From contig NZ_VIGB01000003.1 in the NCBI RefSeq assembly GCF_006636205.1, positions 4,516,501-4,580,500 of the forward strand: 64,000 nt of DNA. Reading direction: 5' to 3'. The DNA is from Kitasatospora acidiphila (GTDB lineage Bacteria; Actinomycetota; Actinomycetes; Streptomycetales; Streptomycetaceae). Positions 15,335 through 22,874 of the stretch are shown here, piece by piece. The notes below the pieces were generated by a model. It saw nothing but the letters and a program-made list of their open reading frames with translations. It searched no databases and was not told the origin of the DNA. A program made the position numbers and the translations under genes. The stretch's first letter is position 1, and each line of letters starts with the position of its first letter.

Positions 15335-16876
15335 GTGACCGGCACCCAGTACGACGACAACGACGTGCCGCCGCCCCCGGAGGACGACTGGCTCGGTCCC
15401 GAGGACTTCCCCACCGACACCCCCAGCGACCGCCTCCCGGCCGCCCGCCGCCAGGGCAACGGCGAGTTCCGCAAGGGCGGCGAGTTCCGCAAGGGTGACT
15501 TCCGCAAGCGGGACGGTGACGGCGACCGGGAGCGCCAGGGCGGCGCCGAGGGCTTCGAGCGGGTCCCGCCGCAGGACATCCCCGCTGAGCAGTCCGTGCT
15601 CGGCGGCATGATGCTCTCCAAGGACGCCATCGCCGACGTGGTCGAGGTCCTCAAGCCGATCGACTACTACCGCCCGGCCCACGAGCTGATCCACAGCGCG
15701 ATCCTCGACCTCTACGCCCGCGGCGAGCCGGCCGACCCGATCACCGTCGCCAGCGAGCTCACCAAGCGCGGCGAGCTCAGTCGGGTCGGCGGCCCCACCT
15801 ACCTGCACACCCTGGTCAACTCCGTCCCGACCGCCGCCAACGCCGAGTACTACGCGGAGATCGTCCACGAGCGCGCCGTGCTGCGCCGCCTGGTCGAGGC
15901 CGGCACCCGGATCGCCGGGATGGGCTACGCCGCCGAGGGCGACGTGGACGAGATCGTCAACGCCGCCCAGGCCGAGATCTACGCCGTCACCGAGCAGCGC
16001 ACCAACGAGGACTACGCCCCGCTGGCCGACATCATGGAGGGCGCCCTCGACGAGATCGAGGCCATCGGCTCCCGCCAGGGCCAGATGTCCGGCGTTCCCA
16101 CCGGTTTCGCCGACCTGGACGCCCTGACCAACGGCCTGCACCCGGGCCAGATGATCGTCATCGCGGCCCGACCCGCGATGGGTAAGTCGACCCTCGCCCT
16201 GGACTTCGCGCGGGCCTGCTCGATCCACAACGCGCTCCCCAGCGTCATCTTCTCCCTCGAAATGGGGCGCAACGAGATCGCGATGCGTCTGCTGTCGGCC
16301 GAGGCGCGGGTCGCACTGCACCACATGCGGTCCGGCAACATGACGGACGACGACTGGACCAGAGTGGCGCGGCGGATGCCGGACGTGACGGCGGCGCCGC
16401 TGTACATCGACGACTCGCCGAACCTGTCGATGATGGAGATCCGGGCGAAGTGCCGCCGCCTCAAGCAGCGCAACGACCTCAAGCTGGTGGTCATCGACTA
16501 CCTGCAGCTGATGCAGTCCGGTGGTTCGCGCCGGGCCGAGAGCCGTCAGCAGGAGGTCTCGGACATGTCCCGTAACCTCAAGCTGCTGGCCAAGGAGCTG
16601 GAGGTCCCGGTGATCGCGCTCTCCCAGCTGAACCGTGGCCCGGAGCAGCGAACCGACAAGAAGCCGATGGTCTCGGACCTGCGTGAGTCGGGCTCCATCG
16701 AGCAGGACGCCGACATGGTCATCCTGCTGCACCGCGAGGACGCCTACGAGAAGGAGTCGCCGCGCGCCGGTGAGGCCGACCTGATCGTCGCCAAGCACCG
16801 TAACGGTCCGACGGCCACCATCACGGTGGCGTTCCAGGGCCACTACTCGCGCTTTGTGGACATGACCCGGGACTGA
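15335..16876 (+). CDS. dnaB: Replicative DNA helicase DnaB
   Basis: A 513-residue hexameric 5'-3' helicase of the replisome. A long charged N-terminal extension (about 1-75, with repeated GEFRKGG) precedes the N-terminal domain (about 78-190) and the RecA-like motor: Walker A ARPAMGKST with K284, Walker B LVVIDYLQLM, and the SQLNRG and LRESGSIEQDADMV segments. There is no intein, unlike many mycobacterial DnaB proteins. GTG 15335 is supported by GGGGA eight bases upstream and by loss of family similarity before it. Expression is probably influenced by the DnaA boxes 96-294 bases upstream. Confidence 0.97.
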   Translation: MTGTQYDDNDVPPPPEDDWLGPEDFPTDTPSDRLPAARRQGNGEFRKGGEFRKGDFRKRDGDGDRERQGGAEGFERVPPQDIPAEQSVLGGMMLSKDAIADVVEVLKPIDYYRPAHELIHSAILDLYARGEPADPITVASELTKRGELSRVGGPTYLHTLVNSVPTAANAEYYAEIVHERAVLRRLVEAGTRIAGMGYAAEGDVDEIVNAAQAEIYAVTEQRTNEDYAPLADIMEGALDEIEAIGSRQGQMSGVPTGFADLDALTNGLHPGQMIVIAARPAMGKSTLALDFARACSIHNALPSVIFSLEMGRNEIAMRLLSAEARVALHHMRSGNMTDDDWTRVARRMPDVTAAPLYIDDSPNLSMMEIRAKCRRLKQRNDLKLVVIDYLQLMQSGGSRRAESRQQEVSDMSRNLKLLAKELEVPVIALSQLNRGPEQRTDKKPMVSDLRESGSIEQDADMVILLHREDAYEKESPRAGEADLIVAKHRNGPTATITVAFQGHYSRFVDMTRD

Positions 16877-16909
16877 CGGCCGCTCAGCTCGGCGCGGGAT
16901 GATCGCCGC

Positions 16910-17578
16910 ATGACCGAGATCATTTTGATGGCCGACCCGAGGGTCGCGGCGATACCCGTTCGGGAGTGCGGCGAACGGCTGGTGGACGTGCGGCGGGACG
17001 GCCGGCTGCTGGTGGACCAGCGCAAGTGGCATGACTCCGCGGGGGCGTTCGGCTGGCTGCGGGACGGGGTGCTGGCCCGGCTGGGCGAGGCCCAGGCCCA
17101 ACTGCCGGACGGGATGCGGCTGCTGTTCGTCGAGGGGTACCGCCCGCCGGCCTTGCAGCGGCGCTACTTCGACGAGTACGCGGCACGGTTGCGGGCCGAG
17201 CAGCCCCAGTGGTCCGCCGAGCGGGTGCGGGAGGCGGCCAGCCGGTACGTGTCGCCGCCCGAGATCGCACCGCACAGCGCCGGTGCGGCCGTCGACCTGA
17301 CGCTGGCGGATGCCGATGGCCGTGAACTCGACCTGGGCACCCGGATGAACGCCACTCCCGAGGAGAGCGCCGGCGCCTGCTACACGGCGGCGGAGAACAT
17401 CGGCGAACAGGCTCGCGCCCTTCGGGGGATCCTGGGGAGTGCGCTCACCGCCGCCGGTCTGGTCAACTACCCTACGGAGTGGTGGCACTGGTCGTACGGG
17501 GACCGCTACTGGGCCCTGCAGACCGGCGCGGCGGCCGCCCTCTACGGGCCCAAGGAGCTTGATACGGCTAGCAGTTGA
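16910..17578 (+). CDS. D-alanyl-D-alanine dipeptidase (VanX/DdpX-like, M15D)
   Basis: A 222-residue zinc peptidase. Metal ligands are visible as H122 and D129 (PHSAGAAVDL) and H193 in EWWHW, with catalytic E190; the substrate-binding Arg is probably in EGYRPPALQRR (75-85). These match VanX-type enzymes that hydrolyse D-Ala-D-Ala. No vanHA or vanRS genes are nearby, so a housekeeping or recycling role is more likely than glycopeptide resistance. The start has no ribosome site and may be leaderless. The last 11 bases overlap the convergent TetR gene. Confidence 0.88.
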   Translation: MTEIILMADPRVAAIPVRECGERLVDVRRDGRLLVDQRKWHDSAGAFGWLRDGVLARLGEAQAQLPDGMRLLFVEGYRPPALQRRYFDEYAARLRAEQPQWSAERVREAASRYVSPPEIAPHSAGAAVDLTLADADGRELDLGTRMNATPEESAGACYTAAENIGEQARALRGILGSALTAAGLVNYPTEWWHWSYGDRYWALQTGAAAALYGPKELDTASS

Positions 17579-18134
17579 GCAGCAGCAGGAGCCCGGCCAC
17601 CAGGTCGGCGGCGGCGCCGGGCGCAAAGTCTCCGTCCTGCTGGAAGTAGCGCAGGAAGCCCTGCTGGAAGCAGGCGCCCATCAGCAGGGCCGCGGCGGCC
17701 TCGGCATCGGCGCCGGCGCGGACCCGGCCGAGCCGCTGTTCGGCCCGCAGGTAGTCGGCGAGTTGGGCGATCGGGAGCTGCGGGCCCGCGCCGTACTTGG
17801 CCAGCGATTCGCGGGCGGCGGTCATCAGGGTGGGCTGCGCCAGCAGCGAGGCGAACATCGGGAAGGCGTCCCGGTAGAAGCGCAGTGCCTGGTGGGCGGT
17901 GGCGGTCAGGTTCTCCGCCACCGTGCCCTCGCCCGGGGCGGCGGTGGTCGGGAAGGCCGGCATCCGCTCCCGCAGCACATGCAGGAGGATCTCCTCCTTG
18001 TCGTGGAAGTGCTTGTAGAGCAGCGCCTCGGAGCAGCCGGCGGCGCGCGCGATCTGCTTGGTCGTCGTCTGGGCGACGCCCTGTGCGCGCAGGACCTCGG
18101 CGGCGGCGTCCAGGATCCGCTCTCGGGTGCTCAA
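17568..18134 (-). CDS. TetR-family regulator
   Basis: A 188-residue repressor-type protein. The N-terminal helix-turn-helix (residues 5-50: RERILDAAAEVLRAQGV, then a CSEALLYKHFHDKEEIL segment) is classic TetR; the C-terminal ligand domain is not assignable. The start is TTG 18134, supported by AGGAGG a few bases upstream and by the family start MSTRERIL. The divergent YqeY gene begins 111 bases away. The gap contains GAATGCTTGCC near a CACTATAGGG stretch that could hold its promoter and operator. Confidence 0.9.
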   Translation of the reverse strand: MSTRERILDAAAEVLRAQGVAQTTTKQIARAAGCSEALLYKHFHDKEEILLHVLRERMPAFPTTAAPGEGTVAENLTATAHQALRFYRDAFPMFASLLAQPTLMTAARESLAKYGAGPQLPIAQLADYLRAEQRLGRVRAGADAEAAAALLMGACFQQGFLRYFQQDGDFAPGAAADLVAGLLLLLNC

Positions 18135-18245
18135 GCGCCCTCCTCCTGACGGGTGGGTGAATGCTTGCCACTATAGGGAGGCGGCTGTGGGGAGGCGGCG
18201 GAAAGCGCTCGCTGCCACGGCGGCCCGCTCCGTATCGTCGCCGGC

Positions 18246-18611
18246 ATGGTGAACGGAACGAGGAGTGCGCTGCGGGAGCGGCTGCGGGCCGGGCTGACCG
18301 AGGCGATGCGCGGGCGGGACCGGGCGACGGTCGGCGTGCTGCGGGTGGCCCTGGGCGTGCTGGAGAACGCCGAGGCGGTGGAGCGTGACGCGGACGCCGA
18401 CCGCAACCTGGCGATCGGCCAGATCCCGATCGGCGCCGGCGCGGCGGAGGCGGAGCGCCGCGAGCTGACCGAAGCCCAGGAGGTCGAGCTGCTGGCCGCC
18501 GAGGTGGCCGAGCGGGAGGCCGCCGCCGAGCAGTACGAACGGGCCGGGCAGCCCACCCGGGCCGAGCAACTGCGCGCCGAGGCCCTGGTGTTGGCGGCCT
18601 ACCTGGCCTGA
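18246..18611 (+). CDS. GatB/YqeY-like domain protein
   Basis: A 121-residue, mostly helical protein. The N-terminus (LRERLRAGLTEAMRGRD, then TVGVLRVALGVLENAEAV) matches the YqeY/GatB-C-terminal-domain family thought to interact with tRNA or amidotransferase. The second half is Ala/Glu-rich with EQYERAGQPTRAEQLRAE. Usual YqeY proteins are about 150 residues, so this is a short version. It is convergent with the MBL-fold gene, seven bases from its stop. Confidence 0.8.
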   Translation: MVNGTRSALRERLRAGLTEAMRGRDRATVGVLRVALGVLENAEAVERDADADRNLAIGQIPIGAGAAEAERRELTEAQEVELLAAEVAEREAAAEQYERAGQPTRAEQLRAEALVLAAYLA

Positions 18612-18618
18612 GGGCAGG

Positions 18619-19329
18619 TCAGGCCCAGTCCAGCTCCGGGGTGGCCGTGCGCAGCAGGTCGGCGGCCCCGCTGGTGAACGGGGTGCCGTGCGGCGGGCAG
18701 AGGACCTTCGGGGTGAGCGCGGCCAGCCGGTGGAACGAGGCGATGGCCTGCGCCCGGTCGACGTTGAACGGTCCGAGGTGGGCCGCATCCGGGCCGGTGC
18801 CGATCAGGTCACCGGGGAACAGCACCCCGCTCTCGGGCAGGTGCAGGGCGATGGCGCCGAAGGTGTGCCCCGGTACGTGCAGCACCTGGACCGGCTCGCC
18901 CCAGCCGGCCAGCTGTTCGCCGTCCGTCAGCGTGCGGTCCACCGGCAGACGGCGCAGCGCGGCCGAGGGGTTGCCCGCGGTGACCTTCTGGTAGAGCTCG
19001 GCCTCGGCGGGGGTGAGCTGCGCCATCGGCTCGGGTTCGGCACCGCTGATCACGGGGGCGTCGACGGCACCGGCCAGCACCTCGGCGCCGGTGGCCGCCA
19101 CCAGGTCGGCGGCGGAGCCCATGTGGTCGAAGTGCGAGTGGGTGAGGACGATCTGGCGCAGGTCCGCGGGCCGGGCGCCGAGTTCGTGCAGGGCGGCCAG
19201 GATGGCGGGGGCGGTGCCGGGAACGCCGGTGTCGACGACCGCGAAGCCGGCCTCCCGGCGCACCAGGTGGACGTGGCCGATCGGGAGCGGGAGCTGCCAG
19301 ACGGTGGGCGTGAGCTCGATGAGGTCCAT
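18619..19329 (-). CDS. MBL-fold metallohydrolase
   Basis: A 236-residue metallo-beta-lactamase-fold hydrolase. The zinc motif is THSHFDHMG (H64, H66, D68, H69), followed by HVPGHTFGAIALHL and FPGDLIGTG ligands, and CPPHGTPF near the C-terminus. The family covers thioesterases, glyoxalase II and lactonases; the substrate is not predictable. ATG 19329 starts right after a low-GC stretch without a clear ribosome site. Confidence 0.88.
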   Translation of the reverse strand: MDLIELTPTVWQLPLPIGHVHLVRREAGFAVVDTGVPGTAPAILAALHELGARPADLRQIVLTHSHFDHMGSAADLVAATGAEVLAGAVDAPVISGAEPEPMAQLTPAEAELYQKVTAGNPSAALRRLPVDRTLTDGEQLAGWGEPVQVLHVPGHTFGAIALHLPESGVLFPGDLIGTGPDAAHLGPFNVDRAQAIASFHRLAALTPKVLCPPHGTPFTSGAADLLRTATPELDWA

Positions 19330-19429
19330 GGGATGGACGGTAGAGGTGAGCTGACGTGCAGTCAGTACCTTCGGGTCGACAGCTGACCGTCGTTCCCGCT
19401 GGGCGAACGGGGAGTCGGGCGGCGCGCGG

Positions 19430-19753
19430 TCAGTGCTTCAGCGAGTCGGCGCCCCGGTAGCCGTCCGGCATGCCACCGACCAGCAGGGTGTCGCTGACCG
19501 AGTTCTCGGTGCGCAGCGGCAGGATCTCCTGGTACTGCGGGGAGTCGTACCAGGCCCGGGCCCGCTCCAGGTCGGGGAACTCGATGATGATCAGGTTGCC
19601 GTCCCAGCTGCCTTCGATCAGCTCGATCGGGTTGCCGTGGACGATGAACCGGCCGCCGAAGTCGTCCAGGGTGGCGTCGATCCTCTCCAGGTACTCGATG
19701 ATCTGCGGGCCGAAGTCGACCGAGTGCATGTGGGCGAGGGCGTAGGCGGCCAT
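19430..19753 (-). CDS. DUF1330-family protein
   Basis: A 107-residue ferredoxin-like fold protein. The DUF1330 signature is plain: GGRFIVHGNPIELIEGSW and FPDLERARAWYDSPQYQEI (residues about 60-80), ending in a LLVGG strand. Such proteins resemble dimeric alpha/beta-barrel enzymes or sensors; function unknown. GGAGG lies five bases before ATG 19753. Confidence 0.9.
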   Translation of the reverse strand: MAAYALAHMHSVDFGPQIIEYLERIDATLDDFGGRFIVHGNPIELIEGSWDGNLIIIEFPDLERARAWYDSPQYQEILPLRTENSVSDTLLVGGMPDGYRGADSLKH

Positions 19754-19848
19754 GGTGTCCTCCGAGTGGTGGTGGGGAGCGGTTCGCTGTGGTTATGACG
19801 GTAGGCAGTCGGGGCCGGACCCGAATCAGTCGTGCATAGGTAGCTGGC

Positions 19849-19854
19849 TAGCCT
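19849..19854 (+). promoter_or_regulatory. Leaderless -10 element for the HAD-methyltransferase gene
   Basis: TAGCCT lies six bases before ATG 19861 and there is no Shine-Dalgarno sequence, the usual picture of a leaderless actinobacterial transcript. Confidence 0.55.
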
Positions 19855-19860
19855 GACCCG

Positions 19861-21138
19861 ATGACGGAAATCGAACTGGTGGTCTTCGACTGCGACGGTG
19901 TGCTGGTGGACAGCGAGCCGATCGCGGTGCGCGCGCATGTGGTGGCGGGGGCGGAGCTGGGCTGGCCGCTGACCGAGGACGAGGTGGTGGAGCGGTTCGT
20001 CGGCCGGTCGAGTGCCTCGATCGGCGAGCAGATCGCCGAACAGCTCGGCGAGCGGGTGGTGGCTCCGTGGCAGCAGCGCTTCGAGGAGCTGCACCGGGAG
20101 GCGGTGGACCGGGAGTTGAGCCCGGTGCCGGGGATCCGGGAGGCACTGGCCGAGCTGCGGCTGCCGAGCTGCTTGGCGTCCAGCGGCAGTCACGAGAAGA
20201 TGCGGCACACACTGGGCCGGACCGGCCTGTACGACTGGTTCGACGGTCGGATATTCAGCGCGAGTGAGGTGCGGCACGGCAAGCCGGCCCCCGACCTGTT
20301 CCTGCACGCGGCCCGGCGCATGGGTGTGCGGCCCGAAGCGTGCGTGGTGGTGGAGGACAGCAAGTACGGGGTGCGGGCGGCGCGGGCGGCCGGGATGCGG
20401 GCGCTCGGCTTCGCGGGCGGGCTGACCCCGGCCGACTGGCTGGCCGCGGAGGGCGCGCAGGTCTTCACCGACATGCGGGAGCTGCCGGCGCTGCTGGAGA
20501 AGCTGGGCGGTACCGGCCAGGGGGCGACCGCCGGCACCGCGGGGTACGCGGCGGCGGCCGGGCAGCTGCTGGAGCAGTACGAGAGCGTCAGCTTCGAGCA
20601 GGTGCACCAGCGGGTGCTGCCGCTGCTGCCGGCGCCCCCGATGGGGGCACCCCCGGCCGAAGGCTGGGGGAGGGTGCTCGACCTGGGTGCCGGGACCGGG
20701 CGGGACGCCGCCGCGCTGGCCGGGCGCGGCTACCGGGTGACCGCCGCGGAGCCGGTGGCCGAGCTGCGTGAGCTGGGACGGCGGCGGCACGCGGGCGTCG
20801 ACATCGAGTGGGTGGCCGGGGCACTGCCGCAGCTGCCGGGGGTCACCGGCCCGTTCGACCTGGTCATGGGGACCGCGGTGTGGATGCACCTGTCCCCGGC
20901 GGAGCGGGCCCGGGCGTTCGAGCGGGTGCTGGAGCTGCTGGCGCCCGGCGGCACGCTGGTGCTGACGGTGCGGCACGGTCCGGTGCCGGCCGGGCGGCGG
21001 ATGTTCGAGGTGCCGGACGCCGAGCTGCTCGGCCAGGCCGGGGCCGCCGGGCTGCGCCTGGTGCACCGGGACGAGCGTGGTGACCTGCACGGGCGGGCGG
21101 ATGTGCGGTGGAGCGAGCTCGGGTTCGTCCGGGACTGA
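19861..21138 (+). CDS. HAD-IA phosphatase fused to a class I methyltransferase
   Basis: A 425-residue two-domain protein. Residues 1-215 form a HAD subfamily IA phosphatase/phosphomutase-like domain: nucleophile D10 in FDCDGVLVDS, SSGS motif II, lysine in HGKPAPDLF, and VVEDSKYGVRAA. Residues 260-425 form a SAM-dependent methyltransferase: VLDLGAGTGRDAAAL (about 272-286), then FDLVMGTAVWMHL and a glycine-rich strand LAPGGTLVLTVR. The linker is encoded partly by a streptomycete palindromic repeat (20632-20675). The frame is continuous and GC-rich throughout, so the fusion looks genuine. The stop codon lies in a short tandem duplication (GGACTGACGGG twice). Confidence 0.88.
   Translation: MTEIELVVFDCDGVLVDSEPIAVRAHVVAGAELGWPLTEDEVVERFVGRSSASIGEQIAEQLGERVVAPWQQRFEELHREAVDRELSPVPGIREALAELRLPSCLASSGSHEKMRHTLGRTGLYDWFDGRIFSASEVRHGKPAPDLFLHAARRMGVRPEACVVVEDSKYGVRAARAAGMRALGFAGGLTPADWLAAEGAQVFTDMRELPALLEKLGGTGQGATAGTAGYAAAAGQLLEQYESVSFEQVHQRVLPLLPAPPMGAPPAEGWGRVLDLGAGTGRDAAALAGRGYRVTAAEPVAELRELGRRRHAGVDIEWVAGALPQLPGVTGPFDLVMGTAVWMHLSPAERARAFERVLELLAPGGTLVLTVRHGPVPAGRRMFEVPDAELLGQAGAAGLRLVHRDERGDLHGRADVRWSELGFVRD
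20632..20675. repeat. GTGGGGGC-type palindromic repeat, copy 2, in coding sequence
   Basis: A GCGCCCCCGATGGGGGC arm, then ACCCCCGGCC, a GAAGGC turn and TGGGGGAGGGTGC. It encodes a proline/glycine linker between the HAD and methyltransferase domains. It shares its GGGGGCAC core and GGGGGAGG arm with copies 1 and 3. Confidence 0.65.
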
Positions 21139-21193
21139 CGGGCAGGACTGACGGGGGATCAAGTGGCTGGCGCGTGGTCGGCCCAGGGGGCTG

Positions 21194-22369
21194 ATGGTGG
21201 GGGATCTCACACCGCGTCGGCTCACCCGGCCGGGCGCGCCTGCCGGGCGTGGGCGGGGCGGGCCTTCCATGCTGGGGGGCGACCTGCCCGCCGCCGATCA
21301 GGGAGCGCCCGTGCCGCCGACGCCATCGCCCGAGCCGTCGTCCGAGCCGTCGTCCGGGCCCGCCTCGGCGTCGCAGCCGTCGGCCGAACCGGAGCCCGAG
21401 CCATCCTCCGGGGCGGGGCCTGCCGCCGCTGAGGCGGCCGGGGCGTCGTTCGAGCTCGCGCGCAGGCCGGCGTCCGAGCCGGCGTCCGCGCGGAACCTGG
21501 GGCCGGTCCCGGCGCACGGCCGAGCGGGCGGACCGAACGGCTCGACCGCCGCCCAGCCGCCGGCACCGCCGCTGGAGATCGCCGTCTTCAGCGGCCCCGA
21601 GTCGGCCTTCTTCACCACCTCCACCCTGATCATGGGCGCCCGCGACGCCGTCCTGGTGGACGCGCAGCCCACCCGGAGCGCCGGCCGCGAGCTCGCCGAA
21701 TGGATCGCCGGCAAGGGCCGCAACCTGGTGGCCGTGCTGATCACCCACCCGCACCCCGACCACTACTTCGGCGTCGAGGAGGTGCTGCGGCTCTTCCCGC
21801 AGGCCCATGTGCTCGCCGCCCCGCCCGTGGTCGGGGAGATCGCCACCAACGGCGAACGCCACCGCGCCGAGCTGCGGCCGATCTTCGGCGACGACGTTCC
21901 GGAGCACCCGCTGGTGCCGCGTCCGCTGCGCCCACTGCCGCTGATGATCGACCACCAGCTGATCCGGGTGCTGCTGCTGGGGCAGGCCGACTGCGCGCAC
22001 TCCACCGTGGTGCACGTGCCGGGCTCGCGCACCGTGATCGCCGGCGACTTCGCCTTCAACGGCACCCACCTGCGGACCGCCGAGACCACCACCGAGCAGC
22101 GGGCCGCCTGGCAGGCCAACCTGGACCGGATCGCCGGCCTCGGCGCCGAGCGGGTGGTGGCCGGCCACCGGGCCCCGGAGCAGGACGACGACGCGGACCG
22201 GGTGCTCGACTTCACCCGCGGCTACCTGCGGGACTTCGACCGGCTGCTGGCCCACCACCCCGACGACCCGGAGGCGCTGATCACCGCGATGGGCGAGCGC
22301 TACGGGCGGCTCACCCTGCCGCTGTTCCTGACGGCGGGGGCGCAGGCCAACGCCGTGCCGCCTGGCTGA
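21194..22369 (+). CDS. MBL-fold hydrolase with Pro/Ser/Glu-rich N-terminal region
   Basis: Up to 391 residues. The first ~125 are low complexity (Pro, Ser, Glu, Ala). Residues about 127-375 form a metallo-beta-lactamase fold with ITHPHPDHYFG as the zinc motif, HVPGSRTVIAGDFAFNG as later ligands and a third His in VVAGHRAPEQ. The C-terminal helix pattern (GYLRDFDRLLA) is common in thiol-dependent MBL hydrolases. ATG 21194 has AGGGGG close upstream; ATG 21269 is an alternative that removes 25 residues. The low-complexity region makes the exact start uncertain. Confidence 0.75.
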   Translation: MVGDLTPRRLTRPGAPAGRGRGGPSMLGGDLPAADQGAPVPPTPSPEPSSEPSSGPASASQPSAEPEPEPSSGAGPAAAEAAGASFELARRPASEPASARNLGPVPAHGRAGGPNGSTAAQPPAPPLEIAVFSGPESAFFTTSTLIMGARDAVLVDAQPTRSAGRELAEWIAGKGRNLVAVLITHPHPDHYFGVEEVLRLFPQAHVLAAPPVVGEIATNGERHRAELRPIFGDDVPEHPLVPRPLRPLPLMIDHQLIRVLLLGQADCAHSTVVHVPGSRTVIAGDFAFNGTHLRTAETTTEQRAAWQANLDRIAGLGAERVVAGHRAPEQDDDADRVLDFTRGYLRDFDRLLAHHPDDPEALITAMGERYGRLTLPLFLTAGAQANAVPPG

Positions 22370-22414
22370 GCGCCACCGGGCCGCCCGCCGTGGGGCGGGG
22401 TGACCTGCGGCTCT

Positions 22415-22519
22415 CACCGTGCGGGGACGTGTCGTGGGGGCGGGACGATGCACGGGTTTCACCGTGCGGGGACGTGTCGTGGGGGCGGGACGATGCACGG
22501 GTTTCACCGTGCGGGGACC
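22415..22519. repeat. 45-bp tandem repeat, about 2.3 copies
   Basis: Units begin at 22415, 22460 and 22505 with the same CACCGTGCGGGGAC start; the first two are identical over the full 45 bases and the third stops after about 15. The period is 15 codons, but reading frames through it have no family resemblance. It fills most of the 229-base gap between the MBL gene and the DUF6457 gene. Confidence 0.8.
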
Positions 22520-22598
22520 AGCCGCGTGAGCGAAACGACCCATGCCGCTCACACCCGGAGCATCGCGCCGTCGTCCGGATCGGGCAGCATGGTGCCCC

Positions 22599-22874
22599 AT
22601 GGGACGCACGCTGGACGACTGGATGGCCGAGGCCGCCGCTGAGCTGGGCATCGAGCTGACGGCCGACATCAGGGAACTGCTCGACATGACCCGGGTGGTC
22701 GCGCACGGGGTGGAGCGCCCGGCCGCCCCGCTGACCGCCTTCCTGGTCGGCTACGCCGCGGCCGCCCGCGGGGGCGGCGTCGAAGCCGTCAGCGCGGCGG
22801 CGCAGCGGATGACCGCACTCGCCGAGCGGTGGGCGCAGGACGCCGCCTCCGACGGGTCCGCGGAGCAGCCGTGA
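22599..22874 (+). CDS. DUF6457-like small protein upstream of moeA
   Basis: A 91-residue helical protein (MGRTLDDWMAEAAAELGIEL, ending in Ala-rich helices) of the type found next to molybdenum-cofactor genes in actinobacteria. It begins at ATG 22599 without a clear ribosome site; the in-frame upstream GTG/ATG options read into a region with no conservation. Its stop overlaps the moeA start (GTGA), so the two are translationally coupled. Function unknown. Confidence 0.75.
   Translation: MGRTLDDWMAEAAAELGIELTADIRELLDMTRVVAHGVERPAAPLTAFLVGYAAAARGGGVEAVSAAAQRMTALAERWAQDAASDGSAEQP

Noticed and set aside
15335..16876. Intein in DnaB
   Set aside because: Walker A, Walker B and the later helicase motifs are contiguous and the length is normal.
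16910..17578. Vancomycin-resistance locus
   Set aside because: Only a VanX-like dipeptidase is present; no vanH, vanA or vanRS-like genes are next to it.
22415..22519. CRISPR-like repeat
   Set aside because: The 45-base units are contiguous without unique spacers and no cas genes are nearby.
22400..22642. Small ORF across the 45-base repeat
   Set aside because: Its sequence is just the repeat translated (HRAGTCRGGGTMHGF), with no ribosome site, and it overlaps the DUF6457 gene start.
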